From Clarireedia homoeocarpa (lineage: Eukaryota > Ascomycota > Leotiomycetes > Helotiales > Rutstroemiaceae), in contig LNKV01000044.1 in the NCBI GenBank assembly GCA_001465935.1, positions 7,503 through 22,580 of the forward strand: a stretch of 15,078 nucleotides of DNA. The letters run 5' to 3'. The notes under the pieces are model-generated. The model was not told the origin of the DNA. It saw nothing but the letters and a program-made list of their open reading frames with translations, and did not search any database. Both the position numbers and the translations under genes were made by a program. Every line of letters begins with the position of its first letter. Within the stretch, counting starts at the first letter, position 1. Below, piece after piece: positions 1-9,063 of this stretch.

Positions 1-440
1 TTTATTAAGAATTTAATTTAATATAATTATTAATATAAACTAATATTATATTTCTCCTCTTTTTCCCTTTCTCTTATATTTTTTCTTAATATTGACTAGT
101 ATTCTCTATTTCTAAAATATTTACTATTAATAGCTTTTATTAAATAATATCTATATAGCTCTTTAGTATAAACTAGAAGTTTGCTTATAGATACGAAATT
201 ATATAATTACTAGTAGTTAGATTCTTTTATTTTATTCTTATTTTTTAACTAGTAGAGAAGAAGGATACTAGAACTAAGCTTAGTTTATATTATCTTTAGA
301 TATAATAATATCTTCTAAATAAAGTAGGAATATATAAATAGTACTTTCTATATAGCTTAGTATATCTCTATACTTTATAGAAAATATTAGAACAGTAAGT
401 AAAGTTACTATTTACTAGATATTAATAATTACTTTTTTTT
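1..440. other. AT-rich stretch without recognisable gene
   Basis: All six frames are broken by frequent stops and I see no sustained open stretch. Composition is typical of the window: TpA-rich with almost no CpA or TpG. The only local structure noticed is a perfect 14-bp palindrome, AACTAAGCTTAGTT, at 272-285, which may be chance in such sequence. Probably decayed intergenic or transposon sequence. Confidence 0.5.
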
Positions 441-640
441 TCTTTTTTTATTAAATAAGTTTAATAAGTTTTTATTAATTATCGAACCTCTCTCTTTTTA
501 CTAAATAAGTTCGATAAATTTTTATTAATTATTAAACTTCTTTCTCTTTACTAAATAAGTTCGATAAGCTTTTATTAACTATTAAACTTCTTTCTCTTTA
601 TTAAATAAATTCGATAAGCTTTTACTAACTATTAAATAAG
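441..640. repeat. 50-bp tandem repeat, about four copies
   Basis: Copies of CTAAATAAGTTCGATAA or close variants begin at 451, 501, 551 and 601, giving an exact 50-bp period. Each is followed by a TTTTATTAA(C/T)TATTAAACTTC-like stretch and a pyrimidine run. Differences between copies are mostly C/T or G/A transitions, as expected of RIP. The period is not a multiple of three, so the array is unlikely to be coding. The unit contains one arm of the quasi-palindromic core found elsewhere, and its flank also resembles the unit near 8855-8890, so these are probably one repeat family. Confidence 0.85.
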
Positions 641-859
641 TTCTTTAAGTCTTTTGATATATTATAAAACTAATTGATTTTATATCTTTTATTTTAAAAG
701 TAAATAAAATATAATTACTATTATAAAAACTTTTTAAATATTAGTTTAAAAACTAAAGAACCTTTATTTAATATTAAACTATCTAAAGTACAACTGAATT
801 CCTACTATATTATATCAATTATTATAGCTGAATCTTAGTAGATATTAAAAAAATATTTC
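641..859. other. AT-rich spacer
   Basis: Follows the 50-bp array and precedes the repeat-coding end of remnant D. The minus-strand frame of D continues here but with frequent stops, so it may include the decayed 3' end of D. Nothing else is recognisable. Confidence 0.4.
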
Positions 860-1830
860 GAAAATTGAACTCCTAAATATAGTAAAGACAAATCCTCCTT
901 TAAATATAATAAAGACAAATCCTCTTTCGAATATAGTAAAGAGAAATCCTCTTTACTTTTATTATCCTCTTTACTTTTATTTATCTTCGTTATTAGTATT
1001 ATTCTTATTATCAGCTTTATCTTCGTTATAAGTATTATTCTTATTATCGTTTAAAGGTAGTAGTATTAAAGACTTATCGGAGTTATTAACCTCTTTCGGA
1101 GTTACTTACTTATCTTCTATATTCTAAGTTCCTTTTATATAACTAACTTAGGTAAATATCAGTGATCTGGGGGAAATTGAATACGAAAAGTAGTTATAAA
1201 AAGACTTACTATTATTAGGATCTAGAGAAATCGGAATATTAGAGTTAGTAGGATCTATATCTATATTATCAACTAGAAAGTTAGAATATCCTAATACTAA
1301 TAAAGAAACTTTGTTAGGTTCGGTAAGATCTATATTTATACTATCAAGCGAAAAGTTAAACTGTTCTAATAGCGATAGAGAAGCTTTATTATATTTAACT
1401 ATAGATATATTGTCTTTAGCTTTTACTTAAGAAACTATTATATCGATATCTATATTATTTAAATAGAATAATTAGTAATTACTATTATAAAGTATTAAAT
1501 AAGAGATATACCTTTTAATAGATTTTAGACTTTAAAATATTCTGAATATAGAGTATAATAGGTTTTCTTCTTAATAGCCTTGATAGAAGTATTTGATTTA
1601 GTATTAGTAGATATTATAATCTTATTTTTCGATTAGTGTAGTTTGTCACGAAGTTTAGCTATATAACTATCCTTTAATATAAAAGGAGTTTTTATCTAAA
1701 AAAAGTAATATAACCTTTGTAATTTACTTATACCGAGAAATAACCTAATTAGCTCTTTTATAATAAAAGTTAGATTAGCCGATTACGATATAGAACCTTT
1801 ACTAGTAATACTAAAAATAATCTTTTTATA
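860..1830 (-). pseudogene. Decayed coding region D with low-complexity repeat tail
   Basis: Two minus-strand frames carry coding signal. From about 1830 to 1500 one frame has only about four stops in 110 codons and encodes a Lys/Leu-rich region (for example KDSYIAKLRDKL near 1670-1635). From about 1465 downward the neighbouring frame takes over and is free of stops at 1151-1426 (92 codons), rich in Asn, Ser, Asp and Ile. The C-terminal part holds repeats whose periods are all multiples of three: 36 bp (983 and 1019; Asn/Asp/Glu/Lys, as in NNEDK), 18 bp (947 and 965; Lys-Gln-Arg-Gly if stops are former Gln) and 27 bp (875, 902, 929; nine-residue units such as RGFVFIIFK). The frame change near 1430-1500 could be an indel or a lost intron. 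I do not recognise the family. No start can be chosen because ATG is depleted. Confidence 0.6.
875..955 (-). repeat. 27-bp coding tandem repeat, three copies
   Basis: Units starting at 875, 902 and 929 share an AATATAGTAAAGACAAATCC-like sequence with a 27-bp period. On the minus strand, in the frame of remnant D, each encodes nine residues of the form (R/G)GF(V/L)F(T/I)IF(E/K/R) without a stop. Directly above it lies an 18-bp repeat (947, 965) and a 36-bp repeat (983, 1019), also in frame. Confidence 0.75.
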
Positions 1831-2002
1831 AATTTTATAAAAATAAAATTAATCAAATAAATTATTGATCTAAAAAAGATATATATACTAAGAACGAAGT
1901 TGACTAATCTTAACGATATAGTCTATAATCTAAATAAATAAATAAAATAAGATTAGTATTTTTATTATTATAATATATAACGAAGATCCTTAAAGGTTAA
2001 GC

Positions 2003-2317
2003 AAAACGGATCTTAAAGTAGTTATTGTAAGAAGAACTATTATAAGTAATACTAGATTATTAAAATTAGCGATTATCTTTATACGATCCTCCTAATTATT
2101 ACTAGATTTAATAGTAATATTCTTGATTCCAAGATTAATAAGTTATACTTCGAAATACCTAGATTTATATAAAGAGATTAGTAAAAACTACAATATACTA
2201 TACTTATAGAATAAGTTCAGAAAGAAATAATTAATAGAAATAAATAAATTAAAAAGAGTTTATCGAACTTATTCTATAAGAAAAAGTAAAAAGAACAGGT
2301 TATATATTATAAAACTA
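2003..2317 (+). pseudogene. Tentative decayed coding stretch P
   Basis: One plus-strand frame has only about three stops in roughly 105 codons, with 2096-2206 (37 codons) fully open. The reading is rich in Lys, Arg, Leu, Ile and Tyr, especially in the second half, suggesting a basic helical segment. The minus strand is also partly open just below it, so strand assignment is uncertain. The segment contains an exact 16-bp inverted repeat (2203-2218 and 2265-2280) of the dispersed core. Function not recognised; it may be chance in AT-rich sequence. Confidence 0.3.
2203..2280. repeat. Exact 16-bp inverted repeat of the dispersed core
   Basis: CTTATAGAATAAGTTC at 2203-2218 is the exact reverse complement of 2265-2280, separated by 46 bp. 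Both arms are copies of the core that recurs through the window, here in opposite orientations. An exact match is notable because most repeats in this window have diverged by transitions. Confidence 0.8.
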
Positions 2318-2449
2318 TAGGATATTTAAAAATCAAAATAGTTTTTTTACTTTTACGAATATTTTGTATAATCAAGTTTAATATATAATAAGACTTAATA
2401 AATAGTATAGTAGTATATTATACTATACTTAATTGTTTAAACAGAATTA

Positions 2450-3600
2450 TATACTCCTTACTATCACGAGTTTAAAAGAAGAAGAAGAATAGACTATTAT
2501 CGTTATCAATATCTAATTACTAATTTCGATATCGTTTAGTAGTAGCTTTTCTTTATACTATCGTTATATAAGCTTAGTTAAACTCGGTTAAACAACTAAA
2601 TCGAGAATCGTATATAATATATTTAAGATAACAGAAAGCCCTATTATTTTATATAGAGGTATCGTTACCCTCTATAAAGTTTTATATTTCAAAGTTGGTT
2701 TTAGCGGCCTTAAGCTTAAGTATCAATAGACTATTATTTAATTTACTTATTATACTAGTTATATAATTCTTGTATATTCTCTTTTCTCGGTTATTTATCT
2801 TAAACTGAATAGTATAAATATTATATAATAGAATCGACTTACTTATATACTCTAGCTCCGAACTATCCTTAAGATCAATCGATATTTCGTACTTAATATA
2901 TAAAAGAATTATCTTGAGGATCAGTAATATAATAAAAGTATATACCTTTATACTCTAGTTTAACCCCGAGCGACCAGTCTATAAATAACTTTTAGGATTG
3001 AAAAAGAAAAGTTTGTAGCTATTATTATAAGTATAAATAAGTTTATCTTTATTAACTATAAGATCGATATATTCTAGATCCTCTAATATACTAGTTATAT
3101 TACTATTATTCTTAAATCGATTTTAATAAAAAAAATTAAAATCTTCTTTATATATATAATACCTAAAATAATTATCTTCAAAAACCTAATCCTCTTTGAA
3201 AAGTTAGGCGAGGTAGCTAGACAGATCCCGAAGATAGTTTAAGAGTAGAGTTGTAGTTAGAAAGTAGATATTATATTTTAAAGTTTAGAAGATTAATTCT
3301 ACTAAAAGTATTTATAAGTTCTAGAAAATATATATTTTATCTATAATAATTTATATAAATTTATATTAGATAAAGTTAGTATAGACCTTAATAGAGTCTT
3401 ATATAGCTAATAGCTAACTCTTCTTTTACTTATATTATTAATAATAATAATCAGAGTTAGAGTTATTAAACTTAGACTCCGATTCTAGTTCGATTTCAGA
3501 GATATCTATTTTGTCTTTTATAAGATTTATCTTAGAAATTGTTTTGTCTATAGTAATAATAGCTAAAGTACAATTATACTATATTATATATAAAGATAAG
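2450..3600 (-). pseudogene. Decayed coding region C, unknown protein
   Basis: A single minus-strand frame can be followed from about 3600 to 2450, about 380 codons with roughly 20 stops. The stretch 2685-2954 is open for 90 codons and another of about 46 codons lies just upstream. The inferred N-terminal part (3560-3440) is acidic, with Glu/Ser/Asp-rich sequence such as ISEIELESES. The middle is rich in Leu, Ile, Tyr and Phe, followed by a basic stretch ending in LKLKAAKTNFE at about 2715-2685. Many stops can be explained as CAA, CAG or TGG converted by C-to-T change. There is no ATG to fix a start and introns cannot be seen. No known domain was recognised. Its presumed 5' end faces that of G, making a divergent arrangement across about 3600-3750. 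Confidence 0.6.
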
Positions 3601-3751
3601 ATCACTATTAACTCAGTCTATTTTGAAATATTATTAATAAGATAAAAGAAAAAAAAAGTAGTAAAATAGAGCTTCAATAGTTTATTGAATATATTCTATA
3701 ATTAAGATAGTTGAATATATTCGATAAGGATAAGTAGAGGCTAGGAAAACG
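3601..3751. other. Spacer between divergent remnants C and G
   Basis: Short AT-rich spacer. It contains two related sequences, TGAATATATTCTATAA (3685-3700) and TGAATATATTCGATAA (3712-3727), a 27-bp-spaced direct repeat differing by one base; each ends like the dispersed core. If C and G were genes, their promoters would lie here, but no promoter motif can be supported. Confidence 0.45.
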
Positions 3752-4440
3752 AACTTCAGTTATACTAACAAAGTAATAGAGAGAAGAAATAACTAGATAA
3801 TTTACTTTTAAGTCTTCTAGTTTTAGACTTTATAAGATTATATAGAGTCTATCTATAGTATTTAGTATAACTAATATTCTGAGTCTTACAAGATTATTAA
3901 CAATAGTAGAGATCTTATAAAACTAATAAACAGTAAATATATTAAAAAAGAACTTTTCAATATCTATTTACTAAACTTCAATAAAGGTATTTAGATAATT
4001 AATAAGAGTAGTTCTGTAAGTTTAGTATTTAGGCGATTTGAGTTAGATATTATTTATAAACTTTAATAGACTAAGTATAATTAGTATTTTTCTAATATTA
4101 TATCTAAGACCTATAATTGAATTATAGATAAGCGAACTCTCAGACAATATAGTTAAATAAATAGTTAAATAAAATATTAGATAAGAATAAAAGAATTAGA
4201 ATAGCTTTATATAGAACTTGTTTAATAAGAAAGGAAGTTAAGAAAGATAATAAAAAAACTAAAATAGCTCTATATAGAACTTGTTCGATAAGAGAGGGAG
4301 TTGAGAAAAGTAATTATTAATAACTTAATATAGTTTATAAAAAAGACTACTATCTAGCTTAATCTCCAAGTTACTAGGATCTAACCTAGCTTAATAATAT
4401 AAAACTTTGAAACTAGAAAGAGGTTTCGAGATTAAGCTTA
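3752..4440 (+). pseudogene. Decayed coding region G with coiled-coil repeat
   Basis: A plus-strand frame runs from about 3752 to at least 4440. The stretch 3875-3991 is open for 39 codons and 3995-4063 for 23. At 4193-4320 it encodes a strongly helical, charged sequence in which a 21-residue block is duplicated, seen as LYIELV followed by ER(K/E)LRK. The 63-bp DNA period (21 codons, three heptads) is in frame, which argues for a real coiled-coil protein. Stops inside the block fall where Gln would suit the heptads. The frame stays partly open to about 4700 but there competes with remnant B on the other strand, so the 3' end is uncertain. The two would be convergent. Protein family unknown. 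Confidence 0.6.
4201..4313 (+). repeat. 63-bp tandem duplication
   Basis: The sequence from 4201 is repeated from 4264 (ATAGCTTTATATAGAACTTG against ATAGCTCTATATAGAACTTG), a 63-bp period over about 50 matched bases. Differences are mainly transitions (for example TTTAATAAG against TTCGATAAG). Each copy contains the dispersed core. Here, unlike elsewhere, the period is a multiple of three and the copies lie in the open frame of G. Confidence 0.85.
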
Positions 4441-4449
4441 TAGCTATCT

Positions 4450-6371
4450 TTAAATTCCAGAATAATTAGTTTTTTTCTTAGACAATATTTATAAGAAGCC
4501 TTAATTCTATCTCGATATCGCTAATAGTTTCAATAGCCTATTACCTATATATAATCTCTAGTAAATTACTAATATTAATATTAATTTCATTCTAGATTTC
4601 TGATTAATATATTTTATCAATATCTTCGAGACTTTATAAAACTTGTACTTATAATCTTAAAAACTCTATAAATTTAAGTACTTCCTCTTAAAAGATAAGT
4701 AGTTATTTAATATAATCCTTCTTTACACCTTTACTAATATATTATTAAGATAGAGTCTTAGACAAGTTATTTTCCAATTAATATAGATTCTTCGAGAATT
4801 CAGGATTTACTAATATTTTATTTATTAACTACTTAATAACTAGAAGGTTATTAAAGTTAGGATAGTCTTTAATAGCGATTTCGAGTTGATCGTAGACTTC
4901 CGCTTAGCGATTTCTTAAATTAGAAATATTATTATTAACTTTAAGAGAGTTCTTAGAAGTAGCCTTGATATCTTCGTCTATAAGAAAAGGAGATAAGAAT
5001 ATATTAAAGATATTCTCTTTGCCGCCTTGTTTCCTAATATTAGAATAGTTATCTAGATTCTTATATAAAATAAACTTAATAATAATAATAGTATAATTCT
5101 AGTCTTTATAGTTATACTCGAGAAAGTATATATTAGTATTCTCAAGCTTTGATTAAAAAGAACTAAAGAGTATTAGTTGTTTAAGAAGTTATAATATTGT
5201 AACTATATAGTTGATTTAGATAATAATATTTATAATAGAGTAATATTTAAGATTATTTATAAAGTGAAAGGCTAAAAGGTCGAATAGCTCGTTAGTCCCT
5301 TTAGTTCAGATAAGCAATTGAACGAAGAATTTCTTATTTACGAAAGTCTATTTACTATCTCCTTTTATAATAGAAGTACCGAAGTTATTAGTTTTAGCCT
5401 TAAGTAACTTATCGATAAAAGTTTTAATAACTAGAATAATAATTAGTAGAAGTAAAGGATATTTATAAAATAAATTTAATAAAAAGTAGTAAAGTAGAAC
5501 TGAATAAATTCTATAAAAAAGGAATTTCATATTTATAAATCTAAATACTTTATAGAAATTTTTTATCTAGTAGAAGTCTAAGTACTTAGAAAATATACTT
5601 ATATTATATTCAATATTCGTAATAATATACTAAATATATCCTAGACTATTCAAGAGATTAACTTATTAGAAATAAAATCTAGTAGTTTTTATTTTTTCTA
5701 ATATATTTTCGTTATAGTACTTTATAAGTAGATTCGCTTAATACTACTTATATCTAGTAGCTACTAAGGTAGTTATCTATAGTAGACGAGAATCAGTAGA
5801 AGTATTTAAACTAGAGTTTAAGTCTAAATCGGAATCGGTATCAGATTCTTCTAAAGAAGAATCTGTCCTTGAAATATTATTTATAACTATATTAGATTCT
5901 AAAGAAGAAGAATCAGTTCTAGAAGTATTATCTATAAACTTATTTTTACCTTTTATTTTTTTAACTAACCTCTCCGCTTTTACAACTAATTTAGCGATTT
6001 TCTTCTTTTTCTTCTTTTATTTCTTCTAGATCGCCTTTTCAATTCTCTATTCTTCCTTTATAGCCTTTTCGGCTACTTTTGTTTTTTTTTTTATAACCTT
6101 TTTCTTTAATTTCTTAGTAGCAATAGTGTCTTTAATAGATATAATAGACGATTCGGTTTAGGTTATTACTAAAGCTATATTAATATTAATTTAGAGAAAG
6201 TTCTTAATAGTAGATTTATCAGTTAAAAAAAAGTTATCAGTAATAAAAAAAAATATAATATCAGATTATAAATATATTTTAGCCTTTTTCAAAGTAGCTA
6301 ATAATCGTAATAGTTTATATAAACTTGATTTCTTTCTTTTACCTACTATTTTGAAAAGTCTAAATATATAT
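4450..6371 (-). pseudogene. Decayed coding region B: basic and acidic low-complexity regions
   Basis: One minus-strand frame extends from about 6371 to at least 4742, and with more stops to about 4325, over 540 codons with roughly 25 stops. From the inferred N-terminal side: a basic helical part (SSLYKLLRLLATLKKAK, 6328-6278); a Lys/Glu-rich stretch (about 6110-5955, such as KVAEKAIKEE); a Ser/Asp/Thr-rich acidic part (about 5935-5790, such as SDTDSD); then a Leu/Ile/Phe-rich region. The run 5780-6016 is open for 79 codons and 4907-5098 for 64. The 60-codon ATG frame at 5348-5530 is an internal piece, so its Met is not evidence of a start. Charged low-complexity blocks of this sort occur in many fungal transposon and nuclear proteins, but I see no catalytic motif and make no family call. 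It diverges from F across the 107-bp array and converges with G. Confidence 0.65.
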
Positions 6372-6994
6372 TAAAGATTAGTAACTAGTTAATTAAAAGT
6401 TTATCGAATAAGTTTAGAAACTTTTTTTCTTTTATAAAAAACAAGAAAGTAAAACTAGAATAGTTTATATATATATCGATCTCTTATAGAACCTTTATTA
6501 AAAGATATCAATTTTATATTCTTCACTTTATAACAACTTCAGGAAACTAAATATAATTCTAAATAAATAATATCTATAATCTTTAGAGATAAATAGATAG
6601 AAGATCTATTAGAAACTTACAAGTTTATAAAAAAGCAAGTTAGATATATAGAAGAGGATTTTAAATAAATTAATATAAATAAATTATAGAAGAAAAAGAG
6701 AGAAAGAGAGTAAAGGAAAAAGTTGTTTTAAAGAGAATTAGAAATAGGAAAAGATAGAAGAAGAAAAGAATATAAAATATAAAAAATTTATATTAAGTAG
6801 ATATAAATAGTAAATATTAAAAGATAAAATAAATAATATAACTAGGTATCTAACTAGGTCCTCGCAAAACTCGAACTTATTTTATAAAAACAAGGTTTTC
6901 TTTTTTTTTCTTTTTTTATATTATAAAAGATAAAATAATTTACAGATAGTGAATTATAATAAAATCGAAATAATTAATTATCTAAAATTACAAG
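6372..6994. other. Spacer with core copy and purine-rich tract
   Basis: Holds one copy of the dispersed core (about 6400-6420, TTATCGAATAAGTTTAGAAA) just upstream of remnant B. A strongly purine-rich plus-strand tract at about 6680-6780 has runs of GAAAGAGAG type. A slightly more GC-rich patch (6845-6875) has a short direct repeat AACTAGGT. The purine tract could be a remnant of charged coding sequence, but stops are frequent. The stretch lies between the divergent remnants B and F and could have held their promoters. Confidence 0.45.
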
Positions 6995-7636
6995 TTGCTT
7001 ATATAGATTTCCTTTTTATTTATCTATCGATATAAGAAGTAAATATCGTTATAATAGAAATAAATAGAAACCTAGATTTATTAGTTACTTATAATTATAA
7101 ATTGCTTATATAGATTTCCTTTTTATTTACTTATCGATATAAGAAATAAATATTATTATAATAGAAATAAGTAGAAATCTATATTCACTAATTGCCTATA
7201 ATTATAAGTTACTTATATAGATTTCCTTTTTATTTACTTATCGATATAAAAAGTGAATATTATTATAATAGAAATAAATAGAAACTTAGATTTATTAGTT
7301 ACTTATAATTACAAGTTACTTATATAAGTTTCCTTTTTATTTACTTATCGATACGAGAAGTGAATATCGTTATAATAGAAATAAATAGAAACCTATATTT
7401 ACTAGTTACTTATAATTATAGGTTGTTTATATAAGTTTCCTTTTTATTTATCTATCAATACAAGAAGTGAATATCGTTATAATAGAAATAAGTAGAAACT
7501 TATATTCACCGGTTACTTATAATCACTAGTTACTTATATAGGTTTCCTTTTTATTTACTTATTAATATAAGAAGTAAATATTATTATAATAGAAATAAAT
7601 AGAAACCTAGATTTACTAGTTACTTATAATTAAATT
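6995..7636. repeat. 107-bp minisatellite, six copies
   Basis: Units begin at 6995, 7102, 7209, 7316, 7423 and 7530, each spaced exactly 107 bp, with no length change in six copies. Copies differ mostly by C/T and G/A transitions. Each unit has internal dyads: TATTTACTT (7338-7346) pairs with AAGTGAATA (7358-7366) with one mismatch, and a GTTTC...GAAAC pair lies outside it, so a unit could fold as a long imperfect hairpin. Each unit also contains two short GTTACTTATA-like direct repeats. The period is not a multiple of three and stops abound, so it is noncoding. It sits between divergent remnants B and F. Confidence 0.92.
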
Positions 7637-7730
7637 TATATAATACAGAACTTTTACAATAGAGTATAAAAATATATTCCTTTATATTAAATAATTATTA
7701 ATTTAATCTTTATTATAAATATTAAGGAAG

Positions 7731-8700
7731 ATATATAATACTAGATTATACTAGTTTATTCTATAAATTCTTCGATCTCTAAATATCAATATTTTTATTA
7801 TATCTAAAATAAACAACTTCTAGTTAACAAATAAATTATATCGGATTGACCCTATATATCCCCTATATTGCCGAACTAGCTTAAGCTCTTTCTTCTATTT
7901 ATTATTCTATATAACTACTAATAATATAACTAATTAAATCGATTATAGTGTTCGCTACCACGAAGGCGAATATCTTCGTAGTAGCTTAGATATTAGGATC
8001 GTTGTATAATACTACAACTATTCTTATATTATATTTATATATCGTAACGATAAGAAGGAGGATATTTATAATAGTCGAGATATAGTAAGTAGTACTAGAA
8101 TAAAGAGAAAGTTAGTTAGAGTAAAAGTATAAAAGTTTATAAATAAAGTAAAAAAAGTTACTAATAACTTTTCTAATTTAAATATTAATTAAAAATATAA
8201 AGCTTTCAATATATAATAGGATTTTATTTATTTAGTTAAAATAAAAAATCGTTGTTCGGAGACTGATATTGATTCTAACTTATAGAAATAGTTAATAGAA
8301 AAAGAGAAACAAAGGCGGAAATAAAAAGAATTATATATAAAATTCTTTTAATTTGATATTCACTACTTTATATATTTATTTCGTTAAGTCTAATAAAAGT
8401 AAAGCTTTCTTAATAGCTACCTAAACGCTATCGAAATTACGTAAGAGAAAACTAAATAATAATAATATATTTTTACTATTGAGAATCACAAATTACTTAA
8501 AATTTTAATAGAGTTAAAAACAAATAAGTAAATTATAAGATAAAGTTAAAATTTTTGAAATTAAAAAAGATTTTAGAGAAGGAAATAAATTAATTTATAA
8601 GTTGTATATAGATAATAACTAAGACTTTTGAACTACTAGAAAGTAGTAAAATATATAGATATTTATTAAACTTATTCGATAAATATTATAGGACCCTAGG
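7731..8700 (+). pseudogene. Decayed coding region F, charged coiled-coil protein
   Basis: A plus-strand frame can be followed from about 7731 to 8700. Between 7803 and 8189 only four stops appear in 129 codons, with 7824-7934 (37 codons) and 8010-8129 (40 codons) fully open. The first part is mixed, with YHEGEYLRSSLDIR at 7956-7997. The middle (8040-8170) is basic (KRKLVRVKV, 8103-8129). The later part (8280-8360) is Lys/Gln/Arg/Glu-rich (LIEKEKQRRK, 8292-8321), with many stops that would fit former Gln codons in a coiled coil. Beyond about 8570 the signal fades. It converges with A across the 59-bp repeat. No family recognised. Confidence 0.6.
7954..7985. other. GC-rich hairpin inside F
   Basis: GCTACCACGAAG (7954-7965) and CTTCGTAGTAGC (7974-7985) pair at 11 of 12 positions around an 8-base loop. 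The single mismatch is a C facing an A where a G would pair. A TpG-to-TpA change in the right arm would explain it, so the ancestral arms may have been perfect. It is one of the more GC-rich spots in the window. It lies in the open frame of F and may be accidental. Confidence 0.5.
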
Positions 8701-8740
8701 TATAAAAGATTAATTGAAATTAAAAAAATAGAACTCTTTA

Positions 8741-8885
8741 TCAAACTAGTTCTATAAATACTTTATAGCTTTATACTCTGAATTACTAACTCCTACTTAT
8801 CGAACTAGTTCTATAAGCAGCCTTGAGCTCTAGTCTATTAACTACTAATCTTTCTTTATCAAATAAGTTCTATAAGTATTTTTAA
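8741..8885. repeat. 59-bp repeat carrying the dispersed core, three copies
   Basis: Copies start at 8741 (TCAAACTAGTTCTATAAA), 8800 (TCGAACTAGTTCTATAAG) and 8859 (TCAAATAAGTTCTATAAG), spaced 59 bp each; the last is partial. The core is nearly palindromic. The rest of the unit is more diverged. The period is not a multiple of three, so coding is unlikely. A further core variant lies just upstream at about 8663-8683. The array separates the convergent 3' ends of F and A. Confidence 0.8.
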
Positions 8886-9063
8886 TCTTTATTTTCTCGA
8901 ATATCGACTTATTTACTTTATTCTTTATAAAACAATAATATCTAGGTAATTAAAAGAATATATATAATCAATTAGAGTAGGAAACAGAAACTGATATACT
9001 AGTTCTATAAAGATAAGAAATAAATTATATTATTATTATAATAAAATACTATATATTAAATAA

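Noticed and set aside
272..285. Perfect 14-bp palindrome AACTAAGCTTAGTT.
   Set aside because: A single copy with no partner elsewhere; plausible by chance given the composition.
2450..3600. Possible DUF3435-type tyrosine recombinase (Starship captain) for remnant C.
   Set aside because: A short stretch read like NRAFCYLKY recalled that family, but the catalytic Arg/His/Tyr pattern and the order of conserved blocks could not be found.
5348..5530. The only ATG-initiated open frame of 60 codons, minus strand, hydrophobic.
   Set aside because: It sits inside the longer decayed frame B, which continues in the same phase on both sides past single stops. The Leu/Ile/Phe richness follows from AT content, so it is not a separate membrane protein.
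6995..7636. CRISPR-like array.
   Set aside because: The whole 107-bp unit repeats, with no unique spacers, and the context is eukaryotic.
8590..8660. Possible reverse transcriptase YxDD-like box (TAT ATA GAT AAT at about 8606).
   Set aside because: It is a single short match in AT-rich sequence; no flanking reverse-transcriptase blocks could be found in the same frame.
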